Below, piece by piece: positions 7,290 to 15,460 of a stretch of 37,288 bases of DNA. The translations under genes and the position numbers were made by a program. The notes beneath the pieces are model-generated. The model ran no database searches. It saw only the letters and a program-made list of their open reading frames with translations, and was not told the DNA's origin. The DNA is from Saprospiraceae bacterium (lineage in GTDB: Bacteria; Bacteroidota; Bacteroidia; Chitinophagales; Saprospiraceae), in assembly GCA_028284395.1 (NCBI GenBank), contig JANQRV010000302.1:1-37288 (forward strand). The letters run 5' to 3'. Within the stretch, counting starts at the first letter, position 1; every line of letters begins with the position of its first letter.

Positions 7290-9619
7290 ATCATTCTTTT
7301 GAATTTATCGGCCTGTTGGTGAGCGATGCCGTTATCCTCCAGGAATTGCAATTCGGAGGATAGAATTCCGGAAAAAGAACTTCCTGATTTCAAGGTTCTT
7401 GTCTTGAACAAATACCAAATGTCTTTCGCTTTCTGGTATTTTCCTTGGTACAGATAAGCGAGTATTAGCATTGCTCTCATTTCGTTTTCCTGCGGATGCT
7501 GTCCAAGGAAATCAATGATGAGTCTTTCAGCACGCAGGAACTGCTGTTCGAGAAACAGGTCTCTGATCTGGTCCCTAGGCAGGCCATCATCCGCGACTTG
7601 TGCCACCTGTATAACTTCCTTTTTATCAGCGGGGCGAATAATGGGAGCGGGATCTGCCGGCATCGATTCTTCCTCTACTGCCGGTGCAGCGGCAATTTCT
7701 TCCTTGGCGGGCAATGGGTCTGGAGTTGCAACCTCCGTTGATTGTGATTTGGGAACGGGGACTAAGGTAATTTCTTCCGTTGCAGCCGATTCTTCCTCTT
7801 CGACAGCGGTGAATTTAGTTACTGGCCGTTCACTTAATTCGACGGCCCTCTTAATGAAGGCGTTTCCCTTCGTCTTGTCGCCCATTAGAAAGTACACTTT
7901 AGCGATGCTGTAGTATGTGAATACAAGGTTTGGGTGATAAGGCCCTAAAGTTTCTTTTTCAATTTTCAAGACTAGAGTATGGTAATAAAGGGACTGATCA
8001 TAATCACTCAATTCTTCGTAGATAGAAGCAATATTCTTATAAGCGACGATCAGACCTGGATTATCTTTCTCCAGAGCATCTTCGATGATTGGCAGAGCTT
8101 GTTTATAATAGTCGAGCGATTCTTCAGGTAATCCCAACGTATGATAGATCTTTCCGATATTCAAATAGGCAATACCGAGTTGAGGCTGATCAGCCCGATA
8201 AACGGATTCCGCAATTTTTAGTGCTTTTTGATAATAAGTCAGCGCTTGTTTCGATTGGTCCATCAGTTCGTAGGAACCTGCCGCCAAGTAATACATTTGT
8301 ATGAGGTCGGGATGGCTTGGCTGATTGACAATTTCATGAATGTTAATGGCCTTCTCAAAATAGGACAGAGATTTTCTACCATTGCCCAAGGAGGTAAATG
8401 CCCGTCCCAGGGTGACGTAAGTTTCCGCCAAATCAAGCCGGTTTGCTGCGGGATTCTCTTCTTGAATCTCCAACGCTTGATTCAGGAAGCAAAAGGCTTT
8501 TTCATAATTGCCCAAAAACATGAATGTATTGGAGATTTTGTTGTATAGATCCGGCAAAGCAAGAAATTTTTTACCCTTGAGTCCTTCCATCAGATCGATG
8601 GCTTTCTGATAATCTTTGAGGGCTTCCTTAAACCGGCCATTAAAGAAGTGAAAATCGCCAATATTTTCGTAGGCTCGGATCAAGTGCGGATGTTCATTGT
8701 TGGGTAAGGTTTCAATAATGCCCATTAGTTTTCGGAACGACCCTTTACTTTCCTCCATTTCATTCAGGAATTGCTTCCACCCCAACTCTGAATAGTATTT
8801 TGCTTGCCGGTAAAGGTCGTGATTTGCATTGTGATTGAGCTGTGCTATTAATTCATGGTATTTGATGGCTTCCTGAAATTCCAACGACAGTGTCGAGATG
8901 ACCATCTGTAATTCCAATGCTTCCAATAATTGTTGCAATTCTTTTTTGTCCAGTTCGCTTCCGGGTTTTGAGAGAATCCCGCTTTCCAAAACTTTTTCCG
9001 CATCATAGACATCCAGTACGGACGCCGCTTGATCTATTTCACCTAAAAGCAAATGTGAAAATGCTCGCCGATAGGTGTCTGAACTATGGTCCAGGTTTGT
9101 TGCAGCCAGATCATACGCATAATCGCCTAACCGTCTCTTAATCTGGTCTACCTTTTTTTCCATTTTCAGGTATTGGTCCACATCGATTCCTCCACTTACT
9201 CCCGCTTTGCTCCTAAAAGCCTCCACCAGTATTTCGCGCAAGTGGCCCTGGATGGTCATTTGCCTTTGTCTTAGATATTGCCAATCTGCCATGACCACTT
9301 GTACGGATTCATTTTTGCCCAGTAGGACGTGGCTCAAGTCAGCCTCATTGACGATCACATAGTTGGGATAATCCACTTGTAGGCGAACGTTCGCCCCTTC
9401 CTTTTCTTCGGTAAAAACTAATTCGAACTGTCCTCTGAGATTCGACCTGACGGGAGCAGTATATTTGGCACTTATTCGGGCCTTGTGGAGAAACTGCAGA
9501 TTTCCTTTTTCATATTGGCTATTTTGAACGACAACGGTACCGCTCAGAGATACGGCTTGACAAAACAGGACCGGTGTGTAGAGTGTAATGCATAAAAGTA
9601 TCAGCGACATTGGCTTCAT
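7277..9619 (-). CDS. Exported TPR-repeat protein with kinesin-light-chain-like repeats
   Basis: 780 residues from the ATG at 9619, which gives a clean signal peptide (MKPMSLILLCITLYTP...). The ORF is open 13 codons further upstream. After the signal comes a beta-rich region (about 25-100) resembling a carboxypeptidase-like regulatory domain. The middle, roughly 280-600, contains at least seven TPRs of the about 42-residue type with motifs such as HPDLIQMYYLAAGSYELM and YEKAFCFLNQALEIQEEN. A Pro/Glu/Ala-rich linker (about 610-690) leads to a last short helical domain with one or two more TPR-like units. Such proteins are usually protein-protein scaffolds in the periplasm; no catalytic motif is seen. 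Convergent with namZ. Confidence 0.75.
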   Translation of the reverse strand: MKPMSLILLCITLYTPVLFCQAVSLSGTVVVQNSQYEKGNLQFLHKARISAKYTAPVRSNLRGQFELVFTEEKEGANVRLQVDYPNYVIVNEADLSHVLLGKNESVQVVMADWQYLRQRQMTIQGHLREILVEAFRSKAGVSGGIDVDQYLKMEKKVDQIKRRLGDYAYDLAATNLDHSSDTYRRAFSHLLLGEIDQAASVLDVYDAEKVLESGILSKPGSELDKKELQQLLEALELQMVISTLSLEFQEAIKYHELIAQLNHNANHDLYRQAKYYSELGWKQFLNEMEESKGSFRKLMGIIETLPNNEHPHLIRAYENIGDFHFFNGRFKEALKDYQKAIDLMEGLKGKKFLALPDLYNKISNTFMFLGNYEKAFCFLNQALEIQEENPAANRLDLAETYVTLGRAFTSLGNGRKSLSYFEKAINIHEIVNQPSHPDLIQMYYLAAGSYELMDQSKQALTYYQKALKIAESVYRADQPQLGIAYLNIGKIYHTLGLPEESLDYYKQALPIIEDALEKDNPGLIVAYKNIASIYEELSDYDQSLYYHTLVLKIEKETLGPYHPNLVFTYYSIAKVYFLMGDKTKGNAFIKRAVELSERPVTKFTAVEEEESAATEEITLVPVPKSQSTEVATPDPLPAKEEIAAAPAVEEESMPADPAPIIRPADKKEVIQVAQVADDGLPRDQIRDLFLEQQFLRAERLIIDFLGQHPQENEMRAMLILAYLYQGKYQKAKDIWYLFKTRTLKSGSSFSGILSSELQFLEDNGIAHQQADKFKRMIGDD

Positions 9620-10042
9620 GTGTACAGCTTTGAAGTTGTAGTGAAATGGTCTTTCCAAGCTTTTAGGATTTTTTGGTCAAGAAAATAGCGTCCTTAGCAT
9701 TCTCATATAATATTTATTCTTATACTAAATTAAAGAGCAATTGTTCCCTAAATGGATAATTATCCCCAAAAGTGGGTATGCCTTATCCCTCGAATAGAAC
9801 AGGAAGTCCGCAACAATACACTTTGAACATGTCTTCGTCGGTGCAGACCTGAAAAAGCAATGGTACCTTAAACCAGTGTTGAAAAATATTGTTTGCCTAA
9901 TGTATCAGTGAGACTGTATGGAGTGATCTTCAAAAATCACTATTTTAATGATTTGCCATAGCAAGAAGCAAATTCCACCGGTCTTATTGACCGTTTGAGG
10001 AATCACAGCAGTAAAGATACAACAAAAATAAAATATTTTTAT
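9620..10042. other. Long intergenic region with a 12-bp palindrome
   Basis: This divergent spacer between the TPR gene and ytxJ has no plausible coding frame. It contains a perfect palindrome GGATAATTATCC (9754-9765), a CCCCAAAAGTGGGTATGCC stretch just after it, a 6-bp hairpin AGTGAT/ATCACT (9922-9941) and a CGGTC/GACCG stem near 9980. No perfect TAnnTTTG box was found for either gene. Regulatory function is guessed from the symmetry. Confidence 0.35.
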
Positions 10043-10435
10043 ATGAGTTTTATGGATAGACTAATGAGAGGGAGAGAAGAGGAACTGCCACATGGTTGGA
10101 AAAAATTAGAAGATGCCGATCATTTTGAACAATTGATTGAAGATTCATACGATAAGCCAGTCATTATCTTCAAGCATAGCGTTAGCTGCGGCGTGAGTGC
10201 AATGGCCAAGTATGGATTGGAATCAGAATGGGAATTTGAACACACAGATCTCGACTTCTACTACCTGGATCTACTTAGTTTCAGATCGGTCTCCAACCTA
10301 GTTGCAGAACGTTTGAATGTTATTCACCAATCTCCTCAGATAATCCTCTTGAACAAGGGCGAAGTGATATACAATACTTCTCATCACAAGATTAGTGTTG
10401 GCGGAATCAAAACGGCCTTGGGAAGCCTTGCGTAA
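10043..10435 (+). CDS. ytxJ: YtxJ-type bacillithiol-system thioredoxin-like protein
   Basis: 130 residues from the ATG at 10043; 16 more in-frame codons exist upstream but look non-coding. The thioredoxin-like fold is shown by KPVIIFKHSVSCGVSAM (38-54), with a single redox cysteine C49 in place of CxxC, then YYLDLLSFRSVSN and the cis-proline loop HQSPQIILL (95-103). This is the pattern of the YtxJ/DUF2847 family, proposed to act as a monothiol bacilliredoxin that removes bacillithiol from proteins. Convergent with a glycosyltransferase (10 nt between stops). Confidence 0.88.
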   Translation: MSFMDRLMRGREEELPHGWKKLEDADHFEQLIEDSYDKPVIIFKHSVSCGVSAMAKYGLESEWEFEHTDLDFYYLDLLSFRSVSNLVAERLNVIHQSPQIILLNKGEVIYNTSHHKISVGGIKTALGSLA

Positions 10436-10445
10436 AATGATAGCA

Positions 10446-11141
10446 TCAGCGGGCAGAAGAAGATTTATCCGGGTAAAACATCTTCAAGGATGAAGGCGGG
10501 AAACCCAGATAAAATCCCAACAATAACAGGAAATTGATCAATAGCTGGAATACCAAACCATTGTTGCGAAATCTTCTTGTTGAGGTCGTTAAAGGGGGAG
10601 GTATTTTGATCAACTTTCCAATCCTGCTTAATCGCCTAACCATATCCACATCCTCCATGATCGGTATTTCCCGGTAGCCTCCGGCCTGTAAGAAAACATC
10701 ACGACGCAGGAACAACCCCTGATCACCAAAAGACGCTATGAGTCGATTGGAGTTAGCCAATCTACTCAGGAATGAATACAGTATTGTATTCTGATCAAAA
10801 CGCAACTGGAAAGATCCACCAATGTATGCCGGATCTCTCATCTTTTTTTTGAGCGCACAGAGGGCTTGATCCGGTAATCCACTGTCCGCGTGGATGAAAA
10901 GAAAAAGAACTCCCTTTGCTATATCTGCTCCCTCATTTAACTGCAATGCTCTCCCCTGCCGACTTGCTTCCACAAGCTTCACTTTTTCAAATTGCCGGAC
11001 CACTTTGCAGGTCTGATCCGTACTTCCGCCATCCACAACAATGATCTCATCTTCCGCCGAGACCTGCTTCAGCAATGCCTCCAGAAGGATACCAATCGTC
11101 AGCGCTTCATTCAAACAGGGAATAATTACGGACAATGTCAT
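10446..11141 (-). CDS. TIGR04283-like (arsenosugar-type) family 2 glycosyltransferase
   Basis: 231 residues from the ATG at 11141, 13 codons inside the open frame. Motifs in order: SVIIPCLNEA (4-13), VVDGGSTD (35-42), RQGRALQLNEGA (61-72), FIHADSGLP (82-90), GGSFQLRFD (108-116), FGDQGLFLRR (138-147), MEDVDMVRRL (162-171), TTSTRRF (185-191), then a C-terminal hydrophobic helix (about 197-215). This series matches the TIGR04283 family, some members of which build arsenosugars; others sit in carotenoid or envelope glycosylation loci. No ArsS/ArsM-like partner is in the window, so the substrate is not established. Confidence 0.82.
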   Translation of the reverse strand: MTLSVIIPCLNEALTIGILLEALLKQVSAEDEIIVVDGGSTDQTCKVVRQFEKVKLVEASRQGRALQLNEGADIAKGVLFLFIHADSGLPDQALCALKKKMRDPAYIGGSFQLRFDQNTILYSFLSRLANSNRLIASFGDQGLFLRRDVFLQAGGYREIPIMEDVDMVRRLSRIGKLIKIPPPLTTSTRRFRNNGLVFQLLINFLLLLGFYLGFPPSSLKMFYPDKSSSAR

Positions 11142-11194
11142 TTTTGGAGCTAAAAAACAGAAAATTACAACGCTCCCCAAATGAACGGAAAAGA

Positions 11195-11252
11195 AAAGAG
11201 TGAAACAACGGGTCGTTATTTCACTCTTTGGTACAGATTCTATAACATCTGT
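11195..11252. promoter_or_regulatory. Two tandem hairpins in the glycosyltransferase leader
   Basis: Hairpin 1: perfect 11-bp arms AAAGAGTGAAA (11195-11205) and TTTCACTCTTT (11219-11229), a single C-A mismatch, an inner AACG/CGTT stem and a GGT loop. Hairpin 2: ACAGAT (11233-11238)/ATCTGT (11247-11252). On the minus strand hairpin 1 is followed by TCTTTTCC, a broken T-tract, and lies 53 nt before the glycosyltransferase start. It could be an attenuator in that leader or a terminator for unseen transcription from the right. Confidence 0.5.
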
Positions 11253-11541
11253 TACGTTCGCGACATCTTTAACGATTTCATGGCGGGAAAATTTGGAAAT
11301 AAATAACCGGCACTACACCCAAAGATGGCTGAAAAAATAAATTGTTCATGGGACTACATTTACTTGTTAATGGGACTAATCATGCTCAAGATAGAACTAA
11401 ATATTAAATTAGCATAATATTTTATATGTTTTTTTGGATTGCTCAGCAGCAATGACAAGTCTTCTTCAGTCATTTATAAGAAAACTCCATCTGAGTAAAA
11501 CAAAACAACTTTTTTACTACAGAATGTTTTTGAAAGAAAAA

Positions 11542-11573
11542 TTTGAAAATAAAGTGCAAAACGACTAAATTTG
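11542..11573 (+). promoter_or_regulatory. Bacteroidota housekeeping promoter (TTTG-N20-TAAATTTG)
   Basis: TTTG at 11542-11545, a 20-nt spacer and TAAATTTG at 11566-11573 match both boxes of the phylum consensus. The next start codon is 17 nt downstream. It is the best-formed promoter in the window. Confidence 0.75.
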
Positions 11574-11590
11574 TAAAAAATTGATAATCA

Positions 11591-12292
11591 ATGAAGAAGC
11601 AGCCAGTCAATCGTAAGTACAATTTTCCGGATGCGGATCTTTATCTTCAATCTTTAGAACGGATCAGATACGCACACCGCGACATCGACCACTTTCTTAG
11701 TTACGGATACGGAATAGATCGATTGAAGGCCTTCAAAGCAATGTGTGACAAGTTTCGAGCGCTGCCGGATGACGATGAGCTGGTTGGTGACCAGATGGTC
11801 ACCACGGAAAAAAAGTACACTGCCTCCGAAAAATTGAAAACGGCAATACGAAGTATGATGACTCGAGTAGCCATGAAATACAACAATCGCAGTGGTCGAT
11901 ACCGCAAGTTTGGTACCGCGAAGATGGGAGACATGACCGATGCACAATTGATTTTTTGTGGCAGAAGGGTGGCCCGCGTAGCTCGTCAACAGATCGACTT
12001 TCTTTCTGAAGTCGGCATTAACGAAAATGTCATCAAACGGGTTACCGATGCCTGCCGGGATTTTGAAAATGCGTGCAACATACAACAAGACAAGGTGGCC
12101 GACCGAGACATTTCTGTCGAACGTCGAACCGAACAGGGCAACAAACTCTATGATGAATTGGTCACCTTATGCAACATCGGCAAAGATATTTGGGCAGAAA
12201 AAGACAAGGCCAAATATGAGAATTACACCATTTACGAAAGCAATAACGATCAGAAAATTGCTCGAAAAATGAAAACAGCGAAGGAAAAATAA
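11591..12292 (+). CDS. Conserved hypothetical helical protein
   Basis: 233 residues, soluble, highly charged and predicted mostly helical; no signal peptide or membrane segment. Visible features are a basic N-terminus (MKKQPVNRKYNFPDADLY), a middle region rich in Arg/Lys (KFGTAKMGDMTDAQLIFCGRR), and an end segment LYDELVTLCNIGKDIWAEKD followed by YENYTIYES. The last pattern recalls a family of roughly 200-residue unknown proteins common in Bacteroidota (from memory, not checked). It has its own strong promoter. No function can be given. Confidence 0.75.
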   Translation: MKKQPVNRKYNFPDADLYLQSLERIRYAHRDIDHFLSYGYGIDRLKAFKAMCDKFRALPDDDELVGDQMVTTEKKYTASEKLKTAIRSMMTRVAMKYNNRSGRYRKFGTAKMGDMTDAQLIFCGRRVARVARQQIDFLSEVGINENVIKRVTDACRDFENACNIQQDKVADRDISVERRTEQGNKLYDELVTLCNIGKDIWAEKDKAKYENYTIYESNNDQKIARKMKTAKEK

Positions 12293-12299
12293 CTTGTGC

Positions 12300-12755
12300 T
12301 TAGCGTCGCCTTCTCGGCTGATTCCACTCTTCACGTTCAGCAAACTGTACGATCTTCCGCATAAAGGTAACCATCGATAAAAATACCAAATATACGATGG
12401 TCACTACCAGAAATATCCAACGATAAAAACCCGCCTCGCCAATGGTCATTGAGGAAAGTAAATAGGCAATCATACAGGAAGCGAAGCCCAGTCCCATATA
12501 GCTGTATATCGATTTCCCCCAATATTGCATGGTATTCTTCGATGAAAGTGAAAAGACGCTATTTAATACGGCAAATAGCAATAGAAAGGACGCTGCTGTT
12601 TTCCAATGAAAGTTCCCTGAAACGGTCAGCAATCCCGTCAAATTAATTATTTTGGCCGCAACATTTACCACCAGGCCTGCCCCAAAGATGATTGCTGCTT
12701 GTATATAGGGACTATATGCTTTCGTGTAGATCGAATTAGAAACTAGTTGATCCAT
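12300..12755 (-). CDS. Small four-helix membrane protein, unknown function
   Basis: 151 residues with four hydrophobic segments at about 18-40, 52-70, 82-102 and 110-130, then a short basic cytoplasmic tail ending in four arginines. No catalytic residues stand out. It is convergent with the preceding hypothetical gene (7 nt between stops) and divergent from the secreted nuclease gene. A TACCTTTT sequence near 12770 on the minus strand is a one-mismatch -7 box. Confidence 0.75.
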   Translation of the reverse strand: MDQLVSNSIYTKAYSPYIQAAIIFGAGLVVNVAAKIINLTGLLTVSGNFHWKTAASFLLLFAVLNSVFSLSSKNTMQYWGKSIYSYMGLGFASCMIAYLLSSMTIGEAGFYRWIFLVVTIVYLVFLSMVTFMRKIVQFAEREEWNQPRRRR

Positions 12756-12808
12756 ATTGTCAAATTGAGAAAAGGTAAATAATCTAAAATCTCGTAACTC
12801 CGTTGTTT

Positions 12809-14758
12809 ATGCCAAAATTCAACATGAAATTAGGCATTCTGTTTGCCATTTTCCAGGTTTTTTCAATTTTATCCTACGGCCAGATCCCCAACTTATCCAT
12901 CGGGGAAATTCAAGGATCAACCACCGAGAGCCCCTATAACGGCCAAAGGGTCAGCACCCCAAACAATGTTATCACTGCTGTTATCGACGATGGTTTTTTC
13001 ATTCAGTCTCCCGGAAACCGACACGATAATGATCCACAAACCTCAGACGGCATCAAAGTATTCACAGGCACACGTCCGAGTTTTACTCCCACTAATGTCG
13101 TTACCGTCACCGGTACGATTAGCGAAGAAAATGGTCTCACCCAATTTCGAGGTAACGATCTCGAAATTCTACTGACGGCGGGGATTGTTCCACTGCCCGA
13201 TCCCATTGAACTGAATGAAAGTTTCCCCGCTCCGGACAGCGTGGTAGTGCCAGACCTCGAACGGGTCGAAGGCATGTTGGTCCACTTTACTGCATTGGTG
13301 AGTAGCCCCAGTAATGGCGACGAATTGGTGGCTTTGACTACCCAGAGCAGCCGTCCCTTTCGGGAACCAGGAATTCGCTTTCCCGGCCAACCCGGCTTGC
13401 CGCTCTGGGATGGCAACCCCGAAATCTTTTGGCTTGATCCCGACGGACTCGGTCAGAGACCCGAAAGTTTTCTCAACACTTCGATGACGGTCCAAACCAC
13501 GGCTCTGCTAACACAAGCGGGTCGCCGCTACTTTGCCTTGCCAACCGCTGATTACGAGGTTCAGCCAGCCCCCATTATCCGACAAATTCGAGATAAACAG
13601 CAAAATGAATGGACCGTCGGCAGCTTAAACCTTTTTCAATTTTGGCGGCAGAGTGATTTTTATCGTCTAAAACGCCAAAAGTTGACTCGCTATATTCTGG
13701 AAACGATGAAAGCTCCGGATATTTTGGCGGTACAGGAGGCGGGAGACCAGCAAGCACTGGAAGAATTGGCGGATGCCATTCAAACTTCCGATAACAATGT
13801 CCAATACGATGTGTACTACAGCAGCGGTAACGGAGATATTCACGTAGCCTTCCTCGTCAAGGCCTTTTTAGATGTGATTGCTTTCGAGCAGTTTGAAAAA
13901 CAAACCATATTTGGCGATGCCCCTCTATTTGACCGACCGCCGCTTTCAATTAAAGTTCAATTGGCCCCCTCCTCTCCTACCGTACTAAGGGTTTTAAATC
14001 TTCATTTGAGATCATTGCTTGATATTGAAAATCCGACAAAATCCAATTTTGTCCGGGGAAAAAGGTTTGAACAAAGTAAAGCCATCGCGAATCTACTGCA
14101 ATCCATACGGGAAGAAAACCTAATGGTCGTAGGGGATTTCAATGCTTTTGAATTTTCGGACGGCTACGTCGATGTCGTCAACCAAATTACGGGACAACCG
14201 AGCTTAGGGGCGGAGTTTCCTGTGGAGCAGATTGTTCAACCAGCCCTGATCAACCATACGGGACAACTGCTACCGGAAGAGCGCTATTCTTTTAATTTCC
14301 AAGGCAATTCCGAACTATTGGATCATTGCCTTAGCAACGATTTAAAGGGAATAGACGTAACGGAGGTACAATTTGCCCGAGGCAATGCCGATGCGGCTTT
14401 TGATTGGGCCGGTGTTTCCACTAGTCCGTTGCGAAGTTCCGACCATGACGGGATGGTTGCTTTTCTTAAAATGGAGGCCACTTCGTCGACGCCCAACGAC
14501 AAAGAAGTCATTGGGCTTCGATTGACAAACCCACTACCGTCGTATGCTCCCATCCAAATCGAAAAACCCTCAGGCCTTCTAATAGAGGCTAGGATCATCA
14601 ACATATTTGGTCAAATCATCCTGAGAGAATGGATTCCAAGAGGTGTCGAACAATACGAAATCACGTTGGAGCCATCCCTTCCCGCTGGCACATACTGGAT
14701 TGAAGTACACGGAGAAGAACAGCGCATTATCAAATCCTTTTCAGTGATCAAAGGTTAA
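12809..14758 (+). CDS. Secreted ExeM/NucH-like endonuclease/exonuclease/phosphatase with T9SS sorting domain
   Basis: About 649 residues; starts at ATG 12809 or 12824, both giving a signal peptide ending near SYGQ. An N-terminal beta domain (about 30-130, with VVTVTGTISEENGLTQFRG) resembles the OB-fold domain of ExeM/NucH nucleases. The EEP catalytic domain (about 265-555) keeps all signature elements: SLNLF, DILAVQEAG, VLNLHLRS, VVGDFNAFE, LLDHCLSND and the final SDHDGM. The last 80 residues (SGLLIEARIINIFGQIILRE and LPAGTYWIEV) form a type A T9SS sorting domain, so it is exported across the outer membrane. Likely an extracellular DNase or phosphodiesterase used for scavenging. Confidence 0.87.
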   Translation: MPKFNMKLGILFAIFQVFSILSYGQIPNLSIGEIQGSTTESPYNGQRVSTPNNVITAVIDDGFFIQSPGNRHDNDPQTSDGIKVFTGTRPSFTPTNVVTVTGTISEENGLTQFRGNDLEILLTAGIVPLPDPIELNESFPAPDSVVVPDLERVEGMLVHFTALVSSPSNGDELVALTTQSSRPFREPGIRFPGQPGLPLWDGNPEIFWLDPDGLGQRPESFLNTSMTVQTTALLTQAGRRYFALPTADYEVQPAPIIRQIRDKQQNEWTVGSLNLFQFWRQSDFYRLKRQKLTRYILETMKAPDILAVQEAGDQQALEELADAIQTSDNNVQYDVYYSSGNGDIHVAFLVKAFLDVIAFEQFEKQTIFGDAPLFDRPPLSIKVQLAPSSPTVLRVLNLHLRSLLDIENPTKSNFVRGKRFEQSKAIANLLQSIREENLMVVGDFNAFEFSDGYVDVVNQITGQPSLGAEFPVEQIVQPALINHTGQLLPEERYSFNFQGNSELLDHCLSNDLKGIDVTEVQFARGNADAAFDWAGVSTSPLRSSDHDGMVAFLKMEATSSTPNDKEVIGLRLTNPLPSYAPIQIEKPSGLLIEARIINIFGQIILREWIPRGVEQYEITLEPSLPAGTYWIEVHGEEQRIIKSFSVIKG

Positions 14759-14778
14759 AATCCCCTTAAACTATAACC

Positions 14779-14820
14779 CTATTATAATAGATTTTCAAAC
14801 TGGGGTGTTTTCTTGAAAAT
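14779..14820 (+). promoter_or_regulatory. Palindrome and 8-bp hairpin before the SYLF gene
   Basis: A perfect 12-bp palindrome CTATTATAATAG (14779-14790) is followed directly by the inverted repeat ATTTTCAA (14791-14798)/TTGAAAAT (14813-14820). Either may end the upstream nuclease transcript or regulate the SYLF gene starting at 14841. No T-run supports termination. Confidence 0.3.
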
Positions 14821-14840
14821 TAAACACAAAAGAGTACCCT

Positions 14841-15377
14841 ATGAAAAACAATCTCATTGCCCTTCTGCTTTTTGGTTTAACCACAAATTTTCTGAATGCC
14901 CAAATCGGAGGATGGAACCCCAAAGCAGAACAGAAGGCACAAGAAACCATTGCCGCTTTTCAAGAAAAGAATCCGGATCTAATTGACTTTTTCAACGAGG
15001 CCTACGCCTACGTCGTCTTCCCCTCGATTGGGAAAGGAGGAGTCGGTCTTGGTGGTGCCCATGGTGCCGGTACCGCTTACGAACAAGGCGAGGTAGTTGG
15101 TAGAGCCAAAATGACCCAGGTTACCATCGGATTCCAGTTTGGCGGACAATCCTACAGTGAGGTAATCTTTTTTGAAACCCAGAAAGATTTCCAACGCTTT
15201 AAGGCCAGTAAATTTGAATTGGCTGCCCAGGCCTCGGCGGTAGCAGTCGATGTCGGTGCGTCAGCTGATGTTGCTTACCAGGGAGGTGTCGCCGTTTTTA
15301 CAATGACCAAGGGGGGATTAATGTATGAAGCCTCGCTTGGTGGGCAGAAGTTCAAGTTCAAACCTTTAAAACGGTAA
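14841..15377 (+). CDS. Exported SYLF-domain (Ysc84-type) lipid-binding protein
   Basis: 178 residues with a signal peptide (about 1-20, ending LNAQ). The rest is one SYLF domain: AYAYVVFPSIGKGGVGLGGAHG (about 51-72), TIGFQFGGQSYSEVIFF (about 95-111), FELAAQASAVAVDVGA and a glycine-rich end GGLMYEASLGGQKFKF. SYLF proteins bind phosphoinositides in eukaryotes; bacterial members are periplasmic and their role is mostly unknown. It follows the nuclease by 82 nt; a long hairpin follows its stop. Confidence 0.88.
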   Translation: MKNNLIALLLFGLTTNFLNAQIGGWNPKAEQKAQETIAAFQEKNPDLIDFFNEAYAYVVFPSIGKGGVGLGGAHGAGTAYEQGEVVGRAKMTQVTIGFQFGGQSYSEVIFFETQKDFQRFKASKFELAAQASAVAVDVGASADVAYQGGVAVFTMTKGGLMYEASLGGQKFKFKPLKR

Positions 15378-15386
15378 ATTTCACAA

Positions 15387-15435
15387 GTTGGGACTGCCCA
15401 TTCGACGTCATGTCTGCGCAAAGGGCAGTCCCAAC
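15387..15435. terminator. 13-bp perfect inverted repeat between convergent genes
   Basis: GTTGGGACTGCCC (15387-15399) and GGGCAGTCCCAAC (15423-15435) are exact complements around a 23-nt loop that itself contains GACGTC and TGCGCA. It sits 10 nt after the SYLF stop and 26 nt before the stop of the converging gene. The stem is stable enough to act as a terminator on both strands, but there is no T-run and the loop is long, so a dispersed REP-like repeat is an alternative. Confidence 0.5.
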
Positions 15436-15460
15436 CGTTCACGTTGCAGTTGAGAATCCA

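Larger units (their letters stand above)
11142..11590. other. Long A+T-rich intergenic region with hairpins, direct repeats and a promoter
   Basis: No gene seen. It contains two adjacent hairpins (11195-11252), two ATGGGACTA direct repeats 22 nt apart (11348-11356 and 11370-11378), and a full promoter just before the next gene. It separates two divergent genes. Confidence 0.5.

Noticed and set aside
10459..10485. GAAGAT/ATCTTC inverted repeat near the glycosyltransferase end
   Set aside because: Inside the coding sequence, 6-bp arms with a 15-nt loop; no reason to think it functional.
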